From assembly GCF_003008535.1 (NCBI RefSeq), contig NZ_CP027666.1, positions 1-64,000 on the forward strand: DNA of 64,000 nucleotides. Reading direction: 5' to 3'. The position numbers and the translations under genes are program-made. Every line of letters begins with the position of its first letter. Within the stretch, counting starts at the first letter, position 1. Below are positions 9,576-18,182 of the stretch, in pieces. The notes under the pieces are model-generated. The model did no database searches and was not told the origin of the DNA. It saw nothing but the letters and a program-made list of their open reading frames with translations. Source of the stretch: Ottowia oryzae (GTDB taxonomy: Bacteria > Pseudomonadota > Gammaproteobacteria > Burkholderiales > Burkholderiaceae_C).

Positions 9576-10253
9576 ATGCAAAGCAAAGGCATCACCTTCA
9601 CCCTGCGCGCACTGGCCCACCTGCTGCGCTACCCGGACGCCACCATGCGCGCCCACCTGACCGACATCCACACGGCGCTGAATGCCGAAGACGCGATTGG
9701 CCGCGTGCGTCGCGCCGAACTGGACACGCTGATGGATCGGCTTTTGACAGACGGCCTGGACGCCGAGGCCGTCTACGTCGACCTCTTCGATCGTGGCCGA
9801 GGCACCGCGCTGCACCTGTTCGAGCACGTGCACGGCGACTCTCGCGATCGCGGCCCGGCCATGGTCGACCTCGTGCAGACCTACGAGGCCGCAGGGCTCC
9901 TGCTGGAGCCAACCGAATTGCCCGATCACCTGACGGTTCTGCTCGAATACGCGTCGACACAGCCAACGCCTGAAGCGCGCGCCTTCGTGGGTGAATTCGC
10001 GCACATCCTGCAGTCGATACACGCCGCGCTGGCGCGCCGCCAGAGCGATTACGCCGCCGTGGTCGCGGCGGTGCTGGATCTATCGGGCCAACCCCTGGAC
10101 GCGAAAGCGGCCGTGCCCGCCGATGAGCCCCTGGACGAAAGCTGGGAAGAACCGCAAGCCTTCGGCGGCTGCAGCACGGAAGGACAGTCGGCGCCCGGCC
10201 CGAAGCCCATTCAATTGATCAGACGCCAGCCTTCCGCTGGCGCTGCACGCTGA
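9576..10253 (+). CDS. narJ: Nitrate reductase assembly chaperone
   Basis: NarJ-type helical chaperone, 225 residues, that binds apo-NarG and helps insertion of the Mo cofactor and FS0 cluster before membrane attachment. Family features are LRALAHLLRYPD at the start, VYVDLFDRGRGTALHLFEHVHG (about residues 65-87) and the conserved LPDHLTVLLEYAS helix. ATG 9576 has GAGGAG six to eight bases upstream, so the TTG at 9561 overlapping narH is rejected. The C-terminus has an AFGGCSTEG stretch followed by a basic tail. It sits between narH and narI as usual. Confidence 0.93.
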   Translation: MQSKGITFTLRALAHLLRYPDATMRAHLTDIHTALNAEDAIGRVRRAELDTLMDRLLTDGLDAEAVYVDLFDRGRGTALHLFEHVHGDSRDRGPAMVDLVQTYEAAGLLLEPTELPDHLTVLLEYASTQPTPEARAFVGEFAHILQSIHAALARRQSDYAAVVAAVLDLSGQPLDAKAAVPADEPLDESWEEPQAFGGCSTEGQSAPGPKPIQLIRRQPSAGAAR

Positions 10254-10269
10254 CCCCGAGGAGCACGAC

Positions 10270-11022
10270 ATGCCACTCGTCGTCCACAACTTTCTGTTCA
10301 ACGTCTACCCGTACATCTGCCTGTCGGTTTTCCTGATGGGAAGCCTGGCGCGCTTCGACCGCGACCAATACACCTGGAAGAGCGACTCGTCTCAGTTGCT
10401 GCGCGCACGCCAACTGCGCTGGGGCAGCAACCTGTTCCACATCGGCATCTTGTTTCTGTTCTTCGGACACACGGTAGGTTTGCTCACGCCACACGTCATG
10501 TACGCCTGGTTGATCACGGCACCACAGAAGCAGATGATGGCCATCGTTTCAGGCGGTATCGCGGGCTTTGTGTGCTTCATCGGCCTTTCGATGTTGCTGC
10601 ACCGGCGCATGTTCGATCCTCGGATCCGCCTCACGAGCCACAAGACCGATCTGGCCATCCTGATCATTCTGTGGGTGCAGCTCGTGCTTGGCCTTATCAC
10701 GCTGCCGTTCTCGTACAGCCACCGCGCCGACGCCAGCGCCATGCTAATCCTGGCGGCCTGGGCGCAGCACATCGTGACGTTCCAGCCGGATGCCAGCGGC
10801 CTTATCGGCCTGGATTGGCCGTTCAAGGTTCACATGGTGCTTGGCATGACGATCTTTCTGCTGTTTCCGTTCAGCCGCCTGGTCCACGTGTGGAGTGGTT
10901 TCGGCTCCCTCAGCTACCTGTTCCGCCCGTACCAGCTGGTGCGTTCGCGCCGCCTCAACCTGCCCCAGTCGCACGACCCGGCTGCGCAACACCAGCAGCA
11001 ACATCAAAGGGGGCACGCATGA
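10270..11022 (+). CDS. narI: Respiratory nitrate reductase gamma subunit (cytochrome b)
   Basis: Five-helix di-haem b quinol-oxidising membrane subunit, 250 residues. The four haem-ligand histidines fall at His57, His67, His188 and His206, one residue offset from the E. coli ligands (56, 66, 187, 205), in FHIGILFLFFGH, KVHMVLG and RLVHVWSG. It anchors NarGH on the cytoplasmic face and oxidises quinol on the periplasmic side, generating proton motive force. GAGGAG precedes ATG. The stop codon overlaps the start of the next gene (ATGA), tying the isomerase to nitrate reductase production. Confidence 0.96.
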   Translation: MPLVVHNFLFNVYPYICLSVFLMGSLARFDRDQYTWKSDSSQLLRARQLRWGSNLFHIGILFLFFGHTVGLLTPHVMYAWLITAPQKQMMAIVSGGIAGFVCFIGLSMLLHRRMFDPRIRLTSHKTDLAILIILWVQLVLGLITLPFSYSHRADASAMLILAAWAQHIVTFQPDASGLIGLDWPFKVHMVLGMTIFLLFPFSRLVHVWSGFGSLSYLFRPYQLVRSRRLNLPQSHDPAAQHQQQHQRGHA

Positions 11023-11918
11023 ACGCGCTCGACCCTGTGAACAGCCACGGCTGCGGCGGCGGGTGCTCTTGCAGCGGCAGTGCCGACACCGCTGAACCCG
11101 AGCTTCCGCTCATGGAGGCCCCTTTCGAGGCGCGCCCCGATGACTGGACACCTCCGCACGTCAATGGCGTGGCGCTTTGCGATGAGCAGGAGGTGCTGGA
11201 CGCCCCTGCGCTGCGCCAGCGCGCCTGCACCGAGCTGCTGCGCCAGGCAGCGATCGCCAAGGACCTACTGCCCGCCGACGACCCCGCCCCCCACCGAGGG
11301 GCCACCAGCGAAGCAGCCGCCGACGCGATAGAGCGGCTGCTCGACACCGCGCTGGAACTGCCGGAACCCATGGACGCAGCGGGTCGCCGCCACTACGCCG
11401 CGCATGCCGGGCGCTACGCCATCGGCGAGAAGGTGCGTGCTCGCCACGTGCTTTTCGCCGTCACGCCGGGCGTGGACGTGCAGCAGCTGCGTCAGCGGGC
11501 CGAGGCGTGTCTGCTCGACGTGCGCAACACCACCCCGCAAGAGCAGGCGGCGGGCGACCGATTCGCTGCCGCGGCGAAGTCGACGAGCAACTGCCCAAGC
11601 GGCGCGCAAGGCGGTGATCTGGGTTGGCTGACCGCGCAGGACTGTGCGCCCGAGTTCGCGCGAGAGCTCTTCGGCCAAGCCGAAGTTGGCGTGCTGCCTC
11701 GTTTGGTGCACAGCCGTTTCGGCCTTCACGTGGTCGAGGTCTTGGAGCGCGCGGCCGGCACCACCCCGCCCTATGAGCAGGTGCGCGCCACTGTCCTGGC
11801 GACGCTGCGGCAGCAGAGCTTTGCGACGGCGCTGTCCCAATACCTCCAATTGCTGGCTGGGCAGGCACAGATGCATGGCGTGGAATTGGAAGGGGCCGAA
11901 ACACCGCTGGTGCAGTGA
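11019..11918 (+). CDS. Parvulin-type peptidyl-prolyl isomerase in the nar operon (NifM-like)
   Basis: Predicted cytoplasmic rotamase, 299 residues, with no signal peptide. The parvulin core spans about residues 135-250: RARHVLFAV at the start, GGDLGWL in the middle and SRFGLHVVEVLE at the end. Before it lies a helical region, and the extreme N-terminus has an unusual Cys cluster, HGCGGGCSCSG (Cys12, Cys16, Cys18), which could bind metal. The start overlaps the narI stop (ATGA). NifM-like isomerases follow narGHJI in several pseudomonads and betaproteobacteria, so a role in folding nitrate reductase subunits is likely but is inference from context. Confidence 0.82.
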   Translation: MNALDPVNSHGCGGGCSCSGSADTAEPELPLMEAPFEARPDDWTPPHVNGVALCDEQEVLDAPALRQRACTELLRQAAIAKDLLPADDPAPHRGATSEAAADAIERLLDTALELPEPMDAAGRRHYAAHAGRYAIGEKVRARHVLFAVTPGVDVQQLRQRAEACLLDVRNTTPQEQAAGDRFAAAAKSTSNCPSGAQGGDLGWLTAQDCAPEFARELFGQAEVGVLPRLVHSRFGLHVVEVLERAAGTTPPYEQVRATVLATLRQQSFATALSQYLQLLAGQAQMHGVELEGAETPLVQ

Positions 11919-12592
11919 TGCCGGAAGACGACCTCCTGCAACGCCTGCGTCGCTTTCAGGAAGACGCGTTTCCGCTGCATGCCGATCGCTTCCGCGAGTT
12001 GGTGGATGATGGCCAACACCCCGCCACCCTGTTCATTGGCTGCAGCGATTCGCGCCTCGTGCCCTACATGCTGACGGGCACCGGGCCGGGCGAGCTCTTT
12101 CTTGTGCGCAACGTGGGCGCGTTTGTGCCGCCTTACGACGGCAGCTGGGGTTACCACGGCACGTCCGCCGCGATCGAGTTTGCGGTGCTGAACCTGCATG
12201 TGCACCGGATCATCGTCTGTGGTCACAGCCATTGCGGCGGTATTCGGGCGCTGTACGGCGGCGTGCCGGCCCAGGCGCGGAACCTGAACGCCTGGCTGGC
12301 GTTGGGCCGCGACGCCGCGCTGCCCGTGGCGGAGCCCGGGCCCGAGGTGCTCCGCCGCACTGAGCAGCGTGCGGTGTTGCTGCAGTTGGAGCGGCTGATG
12401 GACTACCCCATGGTGCGCCAAGGCGTGGAAGCCAATCAGCTCACGCTGCACGGCTGGCACTACGTGATCGAGGACGGGCAAGTTCACGTGTTCGACGTGG
12501 CCAGCGGACAGTTCGTGGCCGCCAGCGAAGCCGGGCACGCCGGCACAGGCCCGTACCCGACGCACGTAGAGGTGAAGCCCGGCGCCGCTTGA
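11918..12592 (+). CDS. Beta-class carbonic anhydrase
   Basis: 224-residue beta-carbonic anhydrase that interconverts CO2 and bicarbonate in the cytoplasm. All zinc-site residues are present: Cys42-x-Asp44-x-Arg46 (CSDSR) and His103-x-x-Cys106 (GHSHCGG), with the conserved RNVGAFVPP and AAIEFAV segments. The ATG shares its first base with the stop of the isomerase gene (TGATG), so expression with nitrate reductase is nearly certain. NarG consumes cytoplasmic protons when it reduces nitrate; a co-expressed anhydrase could supply protons and buffer pH or provide bicarbonate, which is inference. A GTG one codon earlier is possible. Confidence 0.92.
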   Translation: MPEDDLLQRLRRFQEDAFPLHADRFRELVDDGQHPATLFIGCSDSRLVPYMLTGTGPGELFLVRNVGAFVPPYDGSWGYHGTSAAIEFAVLNLHVHRIIVCGHSHCGGIRALYGGVPAQARNLNAWLALGRDAALPVAEPGPEVLRRTEQRAVLLQLERLMDYPMVRQGVEANQLTLHGWHYVIEDGQVHVFDVASGQFVAASEAGHAGTGPYPTHVEVKPGAA

Positions 12593-12754
12593 TCCAAGTC
12601 AATTTAGACGCCGTTGGCGTGGCAGGAATGATGTTGAGGCCCGCAAAATGCCGAGCGCCCATGAATTCCCACCGAGCATCCCGTACCCCGCGCCTGCGTT
12701 TGATCGCGCACCTGCGCCGCCAACGCACCGCAACGGGCGCCGCAAAAGACCCGC
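12593..12754. other. Spacer between carbonic anhydrase and narX
   Basis: 162 bp with no convincing coding sequence, repeat or terminator. It may hold a secondary promoter for narXL, but I see no clear -35/-10 pair. Confidence 0.4.
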
Positions 12755-14716
12755 ATGACTGAAAACCGCCCGCAGACGAGCCGCGCAACGCTTCGCAAAC
12801 GACGGCCACTGGCCGCCAAGATTGGGGCCATTGGTTGCCTGCTGCTTGCTCTGGCGCTGGGCGCGATCGGGCTGACGCTCTGGCTCACCTGGCAGTTGGA
12901 GGGCGGCGCCGCCGCCGTCAATGAAGCCGGGCGCATGCGCATGCAGACCTGGCGCCTGGCGCAAACGATATCGGCGGGCGACACCCCCATGCTGGCGCCG
13001 CGATTGGAGCAGCTGGACAAAAGCGTGGCCTTGCTGCAGCGCGGTGATCCTGCCCGGCCCCTGGCCGTGCCATCGCAGCCCGCGTCGATCGCCGCCCTGG
13101 CCACGGTCCAGCAGGAATGGACGCAACTGCGCAGGCGGTGGCAGCAGGAAGGCACCGGGGCACCGCAAACTGCCCAGGTAGCAGACGAGGCCACCGCCTT
13201 CGTCGCCACCATCGACCGACTCGTTGACGCCATCGAACACCAATCGGCGCGCTGGACGATGCTGCTCAACAGCGCCCAGTTCGCCATGATGGCGTTGGCG
13301 ATCTCGGCAGCGATCACGCTGCTCTACGCCGCTCAGCTGCTGGTTTTCAACCCGCTGGAACGCCTGCAAGATGGGCTTTCACGCATCGAAGGGGGCGATC
13401 TGACCGCGCGGGTCGACGCATCGGGCGATGACGAGTTTGGCATCGTCGCCCAGGGCTTCAACCGCATGGCTGTGCGCTTGCAGGACCTGTACGCCAGCCT
13501 GGAGCGCCGGGTCCAAGAGAAGACCGAACACCTGGAGGCAGAGCGCGCCCGCCTGGCCGCGCTGTATGAGGCCACCGCATGCGCCGCGCGCGCCGACACG
13601 CTGCCAGCGCTGGCGCAAGAGTTTGCGGTTCACATGCGAGGGGTGGCGCGCGCGGACGCTTGCGCGGTGCGGTGGTCGGACGAGCACAACCGAAGGTATG
13701 TGCTGCTGGGCTCTGACCGCCTGCCCGCCGAGCTGACCGAGGCGGAGCACTGCGTGCCTTCCGGCGACTGCTTCTGCGGCCAGCCGCAAGGCGACGCGCA
13801 CACCCAGGTGTTCCCCCTGGCGGACCTGCGCGGCCAACGCCCGTCCGGCCGAATCGACGCTCGCCTGTGTCAGCGCGCGGGTTTTGCCAGTGTGGTCAGC
13901 GTACCCGTTCGCCTGCACGAGCGCATGGTGGGCGAGATCGACTTGTTCTACCGCACCCCGCGCGCGCTGGATCAGGATGATCGCGCCCTGTTCGACGCGC
14001 TGGCGTGCCACCTGGCCGGCGCCATGGAAGCCCAGCGGGCCGATGCGCTGCAGCGCGAAGCGGCCGTCGCGGAGGAGCGGGGCCTGCTGGCGCGCGAGTT
14101 GCATGATTCCATCGCCCAGGGCCTGGCGTTCTTGAAGATCCAGGCCTCGCTCTTGCGCGACGCGGTGGGCCGCGAGCCCGCTGGCCAGAGCCCGCGGGTC
14201 AAGGACACCCTGTCAGAGCTGGACGTCGGCATTCGTGAAAGCCTGTCCGACGTTCGCGAGTTGCTGCTGCACTTCCGCACACGCACCAATGCGGAAGACT
14301 TCGCGCCGGCGCTGCGCACCACCCTCACGAAATTTGAGCATCAGACCGGCATGCCCACCGAACTTCACATTGCCGACGAAGGCATGGCCCTGCCACCGGA
14401 CGTCCAGATCCAGGTGCTTCACGTGGTGCAGGAGGCGTTGTCGAACGTGCGCAAACACGCCGCTGCGCGTACGGTTCAGGTGGAGGTTCAGCAGTCGCCG
14501 CAATGGGTCATCGAGGTGCGCGACGATGGGTGCGGCATGAGCGCCGACGACCAGACGCCGGACGAAACGCACGTGGGCATGCGCATCATGCGTGAGCGCG
14601 CCGCCAGCATCGGCGCCGCGCTCTCCTTCACCTCAGCGCCCGGCGCTGGCACGCGCGTCCGGCTGACCCTGCCGCGTGCGCTGCCGGCCTCCGGCCTCGT
14701 GGCGGAGACCGCATGA
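12755..14716 (+). CDS. narX: Nitrate/nitrite sensor histidine kinase NarX
   Basis: Membrane histidine kinase of 653 residues. Order: TM1 (about 23-45), a periplasmic sensor with the nitrate-binding P-box (AAVNEAGRMRMQTWRLA, about 53-69), TM2 (about 172-194), HAMP, a GAF-like central module, then HisKA_3 with phospho-accepting His450 (RELHDSIAQGLAF) and an HATPase (N-box ALSNVRKHA, G-box RDDGCGMSADD). The central module carries cysteines in HCVPSGDCFCG and ARLCQRAGF, as in the Cys-containing middle part of NarX proteins, of unknown role. It phosphorylates NarL, whose start overlaps its stop (ATGA). The ATG has no strong ribosome site. Confidence 0.93.
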   Translation: MTENRPQTSRATLRKRRPLAAKIGAIGCLLLALALGAIGLTLWLTWQLEGGAAAVNEAGRMRMQTWRLAQTISAGDTPMLAPRLEQLDKSVALLQRGDPARPLAVPSQPASIAALATVQQEWTQLRRRWQQEGTGAPQTAQVADEATAFVATIDRLVDAIEHQSARWTMLLNSAQFAMMALAISAAITLLYAAQLLVFNPLERLQDGLSRIEGGDLTARVDASGDDEFGIVAQGFNRMAVRLQDLYASLERRVQEKTEHLEAERARLAALYEATACAARADTLPALAQEFAVHMRGVARADACAVRWSDEHNRRYVLLGSDRLPAELTEAEHCVPSGDCFCGQPQGDAHTQVFPLADLRGQRPSGRIDARLCQRAGFASVVSVPVRLHERMVGEIDLFYRTPRALDQDDRALFDALACHLAGAMEAQRADALQREAAVAEERGLLARELHDSIAQGLAFLKIQASLLRDAVGREPAGQSPRVKDTLSELDVGIRESLSDVRELLLHFRTRTNAEDFAPALRTTLTKFEHQTGMPTELHIADEGMALPPDVQIQVLHVVQEALSNVRKHAAARTVQVEVQQSPQWVIEVRDDGCGMSADDQTPDETHVGMRIMRERAASIGAALSFTSAPGAGTRVRLTLPRALPASGLVAETA

Positions 14717-15384
14717 CGCCGCCGCCCATGAGCCACCCAGCGCGCGTGCTGGTGATTGACGACCACACGCTGTTTCGCCGAGGCCTGATGGCGCTGCTGG
14801 CCACCCAGGACGGCCTGCAGGTGGTCGGCGAAGCGGGCGATGCGGGTGAGGCGCTGCGGCGGGCGTCAGAGTTGCGCCCTGACATCATCCTGCTGGATCA
14901 CCACCTGCCGGGCGTCAACGGCGTCGATCTGATCGAGAGCCTGATCGCAGCCGCGCCAGGCGTTCGGGTGCTGATGCTCACCGTCAGCGAAGAATCCGAA
15001 ACGCTGACCCAGGCCTTGCGCCGGGGTGCGCACGGCTACCTGCTGAAGACCGTCGACAGCGACATGCTGGTGACCGCGATCGAGCGCGCGCTGAAGGGCC
15101 AATCCACCGTCAGCCCCGAGATGACGGGCAAGCTCGTCAACGCCTTCCGGTCGCAGCCGGACACCGCGGCCCCCGCGCCAGAAGCCGACCCGCTGACACT
15201 GCTGTCCCCGCGCGAGCGCGAGATCCTTCAGGAAATCGCGGCAGGCGCCAGCAACAAGGAAATCGCCCGAACCCTCGCGATCGCTGAAACAACGGTCAAG
15301 ATCCACGTGCAGCACATTCTGCGCAAGCTCAACCTCACGTCGAGGGTGCAAGCCGCGGTGCTGCTGAGCGCAAGGGCGAAGTAA
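14713..15384 (+). CDS. narL: Nitrate/nitrite response regulator NarL
   Basis: 223-residue response regulator. The receiver has the acidic pair Asp16-Asp17 (VIDDH), phospho-acceptor Asp62 (LLDHHLPG) and the Thr/Lys switch positions (MLTVSE, YLLKTVD). The C-terminal LuxR/FixJ helix-turn-helix is LSPREREILQEIAAGASNKE through VKIHVQHILRKLNL. It is translated coupled to narX and should bind TACYYMT heptamers such as the one before narK1. An internal ATG at codon 6 could also start translation. The gene converges on glmS with only 15 bp between stops and no visible terminator. Confidence 0.93.
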   Translation: MTPPPMSHPARVLVIDDHTLFRRGLMALLATQDGLQVVGEAGDAGEALRRASELRPDIILLDHHLPGVNGVDLIESLIAAAPGVRVLMLTVSEESETLTQALRRGAHGYLLKTVDSDMLVTAIERALKGQSTVSPEMTGKLVNAFRSQPDTAAPAPEADPLTLLSPREREILQEIAAGASNKEIARTLAIAETTVKIHVQHILRKLNLTSRVQAAVLLSARAK

Positions 15385-15399
15385 GCACCCTCGCCCCGC

Positions 15400-17307
15400 T
15401 CACTCCACCGTCACGCTCTTGGCCAGGTTGCGTGGCTTGTCGACGTCGGTGCCGCGCGCCACGGCGGTGTGGTAGGCCAGCAGCTGCAGCGGCACCACGT
15501 GCAGGATGGGCGACAGCTGGCCATAGTGTTCAGGCATGCGGATGACGTGCAGGCCTTCGGCGGGCTCGATGCGCGAATCGGCGTCGGCCAGCACGTACAG
15601 CACACCGCCGCGCGCACGCACTTCCTGCATGTTGCTCTTGAGCTTTTCCAGCAGCGCGTCGTTGGGCGCCACGGTGACCACCGGCATGGCGCTGGTGACC
15701 AGGGCCAGCGGGCCGTGCTTGAGCTCGCCCGCCGCGTACGCCTCGGCGTGGATGTAGGTGATTTCCTTGAGCTTGAGCGCGCCTTCCTGCGCCACCGGGT
15801 AGTGCAGGCCGCGGCCCAGGAACAGCGCGTTTTCCTTGCCGGCGAACTGCTCGGCCCAGGTGATGACCTGCGGCTCCAGCGCCAGCACGGCTTCCAGCGC
15901 GACAGGCAGGTGCCGCATGGCCTTGAGGTGCTGCGCCTCTTGCGCATCCGTCAGCAGGCCGCGCGACTTGGCCAGCGCCAGCGTCAACAGAAACAGCCCG
16001 GCCAGCTGCGTGGTGAAGGCCTTGGTGCTGGCCACGCCGATCTCGACGCCTGCGCGGGTGATGTAGGCCAGCTTGCATTCGCGCACCATGGCGCTGGTGG
16101 CCACGTTGCACACCGTCAGCGTGTGGTGCATGCCCAGCGACTGGGCGTGCCGCAGCGCCGAAAGCGTATCCGCCGTTTCGCCCGACTGGGTGATGGTGAC
16201 GACCAGCGTGTCGGGGTCGGGCACGGAATCGCGGTAGCGGTATTCGCTGGCAATTTCCACCTGGCAGGGCAGCTTGGCGATGCTTTCGATCCAGTACTTG
16301 GCCACGCAACCCGCGTAGTAGCTGGTGCCGCAGGCAAGAATCAACACCTGGCGAATCTTCTTGAAAGTGGCGTAGGCGCCGTCGCCCGGTGCGTGGTTGT
16401 TGGCCGCCTCGAACAGCTCGGGCACCACCGCGTGCACACCCTCCAGCGTGTCGGCAATGGCGCGTGGCTGCTCAAAGATTTCTTTTTGCATGTAGTGGCG
16501 GTAGGGGCCAAGTTCGGCCGCGCCACTCATGGCCTGCCCGGTGCGCACCGGGCGGTTCACGCGCTCGCCCTGGCGGTTGGTGATCCAGTGCTTGCCCAGT
16601 TGCAGGTCGGCCACGTCGCCCTCTTCCAGGTAGATGAACTGGTCGGTTACGCCCGCCAGCGCCATGGCATCGCTGGCCAGAAAGACCTCCTTGCCGTCGG
16701 TGCCCAGCCCCAGCACCAGGGGCGAGCCCTGGCGTGCGCCCACCAGGCGCTGCGGCTCGTCGCGGTGCAGCACGGCCAGCGAATAGCTGCCGCGCAGCTG
16801 CGCAGTGGCGGCCTGCACGGCGGCCAGCAAGTCGCCGTCGTACAGGCTGTCGACCAGGTGCACGATCACCTCGGTGTCGGTCTGGCTGACAAAGTGGTAG
16901 CCGCGCCGCTGCAGCTCGGCGCGCAACTCGTCGTGGTTTTCGATGATGCCGTTGTGCACCAGGGTGACGCGGCCGGGGCGTTCGCCCTCGGGCGCGCCCG
17001 CCGCACGAGGGCCGGTGCTGAAGTGCGGGTGCGCGTTGCTGACGGCCGGCGCGCCGTGCGTGGCCCAGCGCGTGTGGGCAATGCCTGTCAGGCCTTGCAG
17101 GTGTTCCTGCTCGCACTGCCGGGCCAAGTCGGCCACGCGTTCCACGCCGCGCACGCGGCGCAATTCGCCCGCCGGGTTGCCCGCCAGCCCCGCCGTGTGC
17201 ACCGCAACGCCGCACGAGTCATAGCCGCGGTATTCCAGCCGCTGCAGGCCTTGCAAAAGGATGGGGACGATGTTGCGCGTGGAGACTGCGCCGACGATGC
17301 CGCACAT
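15400..17307 (-). CDS. glmS: Glutamine--fructose-6-phosphate aminotransferase
   Basis: Makes glucosamine-6-phosphate from fructose-6-phosphate and glutamine, the entry to UDP-GlcNAc for peptidoglycan and lipid A. 635 residues. The N-terminal Ntn glutaminase has catalytic Cys2 (MCGIVGAV) and the TRWATHG and HNGIIENH motifs; two SIS sugar-binding domains follow (CGTSYYAG, TQSGETADT, GRGLHYPVA) and the C-terminus ends in LAKSVTVE. An AAGGAA ribosome site precedes ATG 17307. A perfect 7-bp hairpin (17340-17357) lies in its upstream region. It stands alone, convergent with narL and divergent from an Lrp-type regulator. Confidence 0.96.
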   Translation of the reverse strand: MCGIVGAVSTRNIVPILLQGLQRLEYRGYDSCGVAVHTAGLAGNPAGELRRVRGVERVADLARQCEQEHLQGLTGIAHTRWATHGAPAVSNAHPHFSTGPRAAGAPEGERPGRVTLVHNGIIENHDELRAELQRRGYHFVSQTDTEVIVHLVDSLYDGDLLAAVQAATAQLRGSYSLAVLHRDEPQRLVGARQGSPLVLGLGTDGKEVFLASDAMALAGVTDQFIYLEEGDVADLQLGKHWITNRQGERVNRPVRTGQAMSGAAELGPYRHYMQKEIFEQPRAIADTLEGVHAVVPELFEAANNHAPGDGAYATFKKIRQVLILACGTSYYAGCVAKYWIESIAKLPCQVEIASEYRYRDSVPDPDTLVVTITQSGETADTLSALRHAQSLGMHHTLTVCNVATSAMVRECKLAYITRAGVEIGVASTKAFTTQLAGLFLLTLALAKSRGLLTDAQEAQHLKAMRHLPVALEAVLALEPQVITWAEQFAGKENALFLGRGLHYPVAQEGALKLKEITYIHAEAYAAGELKHGPLALVTSAMPVVTVAPNDALLEKLKSNMQEVRARGGVLYVLADADSRIEPAEGLHVIRMPEHYGQLSPILHVVPLQLLAYHTAVARGTDVDKPRNLAKSVTVE

Positions 17308-17436
17308 GAGAGCGTTCCTTGACTGTTCGGGTTGGCCGCGCTTCGCCCACGCGAAGCACCCCTGAATGGTAGGGATGAGTTATTGAAATTTCATCAGCCA
17401 ATTCGGTTCGTTTGTGCAATAACATTCCACCCAATC

Positions 17437-17448
17437 GTTCGCACGAAC
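17437..17448. promoter_or_regulatory. Palindrome GTTCG-CA-CGAAC, candidate operator of the Lrp-type gene
   Basis: A perfect 5+2+5 palindrome 24 bp before the start of the Lrp/AsnC gene, flanked by further CGTTC half-sites (17452-17456 and the GGTTCG at 17405). Lrp-family proteins usually bind their own promoter at several spaced half-sites, so autoregulation is a fair guess. Confidence 0.4.
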
Positions 17449-17472
17449 TATTCGTTCAGTTTCTTTACGCTT

Positions 17473-17955
17473 ATGGAATTGGATTCCACCGATTGGGCCT
17501 TGCTGGCCGCCCTGCAAACCGACGCCAGCGAAAGCAACCAGGCGCTGGCCGAGCGCGTAGGCGTGTCTGCCCCCACGGCGCTACGGCGCGTGCGGCGGCT
17601 GCGTGAAGCGGGACTGATCCGCGCGCAGGTCGCGCTGCTGGACGAAGACCGCGTGGCCGCGCTGCAGGGCCAAGGCCTGACGGCGTTGGCCGAAGTCTCG
17701 CTGGACCGGCAGGGCGACGAGCATCTGCAGGCGTTCGAGCGCCGCGCCGTGCAGGACGGCGCCGTGCAGCAGTGCTACCGCGTCACGCCGGGGCCCGACT
17801 TCGTGCTGGTGCTGCGTGTGGCCGACATGCCGCACTACCAGGCGGTGGCCGAGCGGCTGTTCACCCAGGACGCCAACGTGCGCAACGTGCGCGTGTTCTT
17901 CGCCACGCGCTGCGCCAAGTTCGGCACGCAAGTGCCGCTGCGCGCAGGCGGGTGA
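17473..17955 (+). CDS. Lrp/AsnC family transcriptional regulator
   Basis: 160-residue regulator. The N-terminal winged helix-turn-helix starts MELDSTDWALLAALQTDASE and has the recognition region VSAPTALRRVRRLREAGLI; the C-terminal RAM (ligand-binding) domain includes VQQCYRVTPGPDFVLVLRVADM. ATG 17473 matches the family start; the longer frame from 17332 is rejected because it crosses AT-rich promoter sequence. The protein is divergent from glmS and is not next to an obvious amino-acid transporter, so its ligand is unknown. Confidence 0.88.
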   Translation: MELDSTDWALLAALQTDASESNQALAERVGVSAPTALRRVRRLREAGLIRAQVALLDEDRVAALQGQGLTALAEVSLDRQGDEHLQAFERRAVQDGAVQQCYRVTPGPDFVLVLRVADMPHYQAVAERLFTQDANVRNVRVFFATRCAKFGTQVPLRAGG

Positions 17956-17968
17956 ACCAAGAGAGCAG

Positions 17969-18025
17969 TGAAATGGGCTTCTGGCCCTGGTGCAGCCTGC
18001 GCTGGCAGCTATCCAATAGATAGCG
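17969..18025 (+). repeat. Dispersed palindromic element, copy 1
   Basis: Contains the typical right half GCGCTGGCAGCTAT followed by an AT-rich tail ending ATAGATAGC, and a degenerate TGGCC left part. Intergenic. Confidence 0.6.
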
Positions 18026-18124
18026 ATTCATGCGCCGCAACCGCCGGGCTGGCGCCGTGGTGACTGCAAGACGCGGTGCGTTGGTACGTGTGCCCTGGGA
18101 ATGAAAGGTCTGCGGGCCGATAGG

Positions 18125-18182
18125 CGTCAAATCGGACTCCAGCGCCCGCCCCATCGGCGGCGGCAGCTATCAAATTCATAGA
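18125..18182 (+). repeat. Dispersed palindromic element, copy 2
   Basis: TCAAAT...CTCCAGCGCCCG on the left and GGCAGCTATCAAATTCATAG on the right. Same orientation as copy 1 and about 155 bp from it. Intergenic. Confidence 0.65.

Noticed and set aside
15469..17322. 617-codon open frame opposite glmS
   Set aside because: Shadow frame produced by high GC; its product is His/Arg/Gln-rich low-complexity text without motifs, while glmS on the other strand has every family motif.
17308..17472. glmS ribozyme or GlmY/Z-type control element
   Set aside because: The ribozyme is a Gram-positive feature and no matching structure is seen; only a simple 7-bp hairpin is present.
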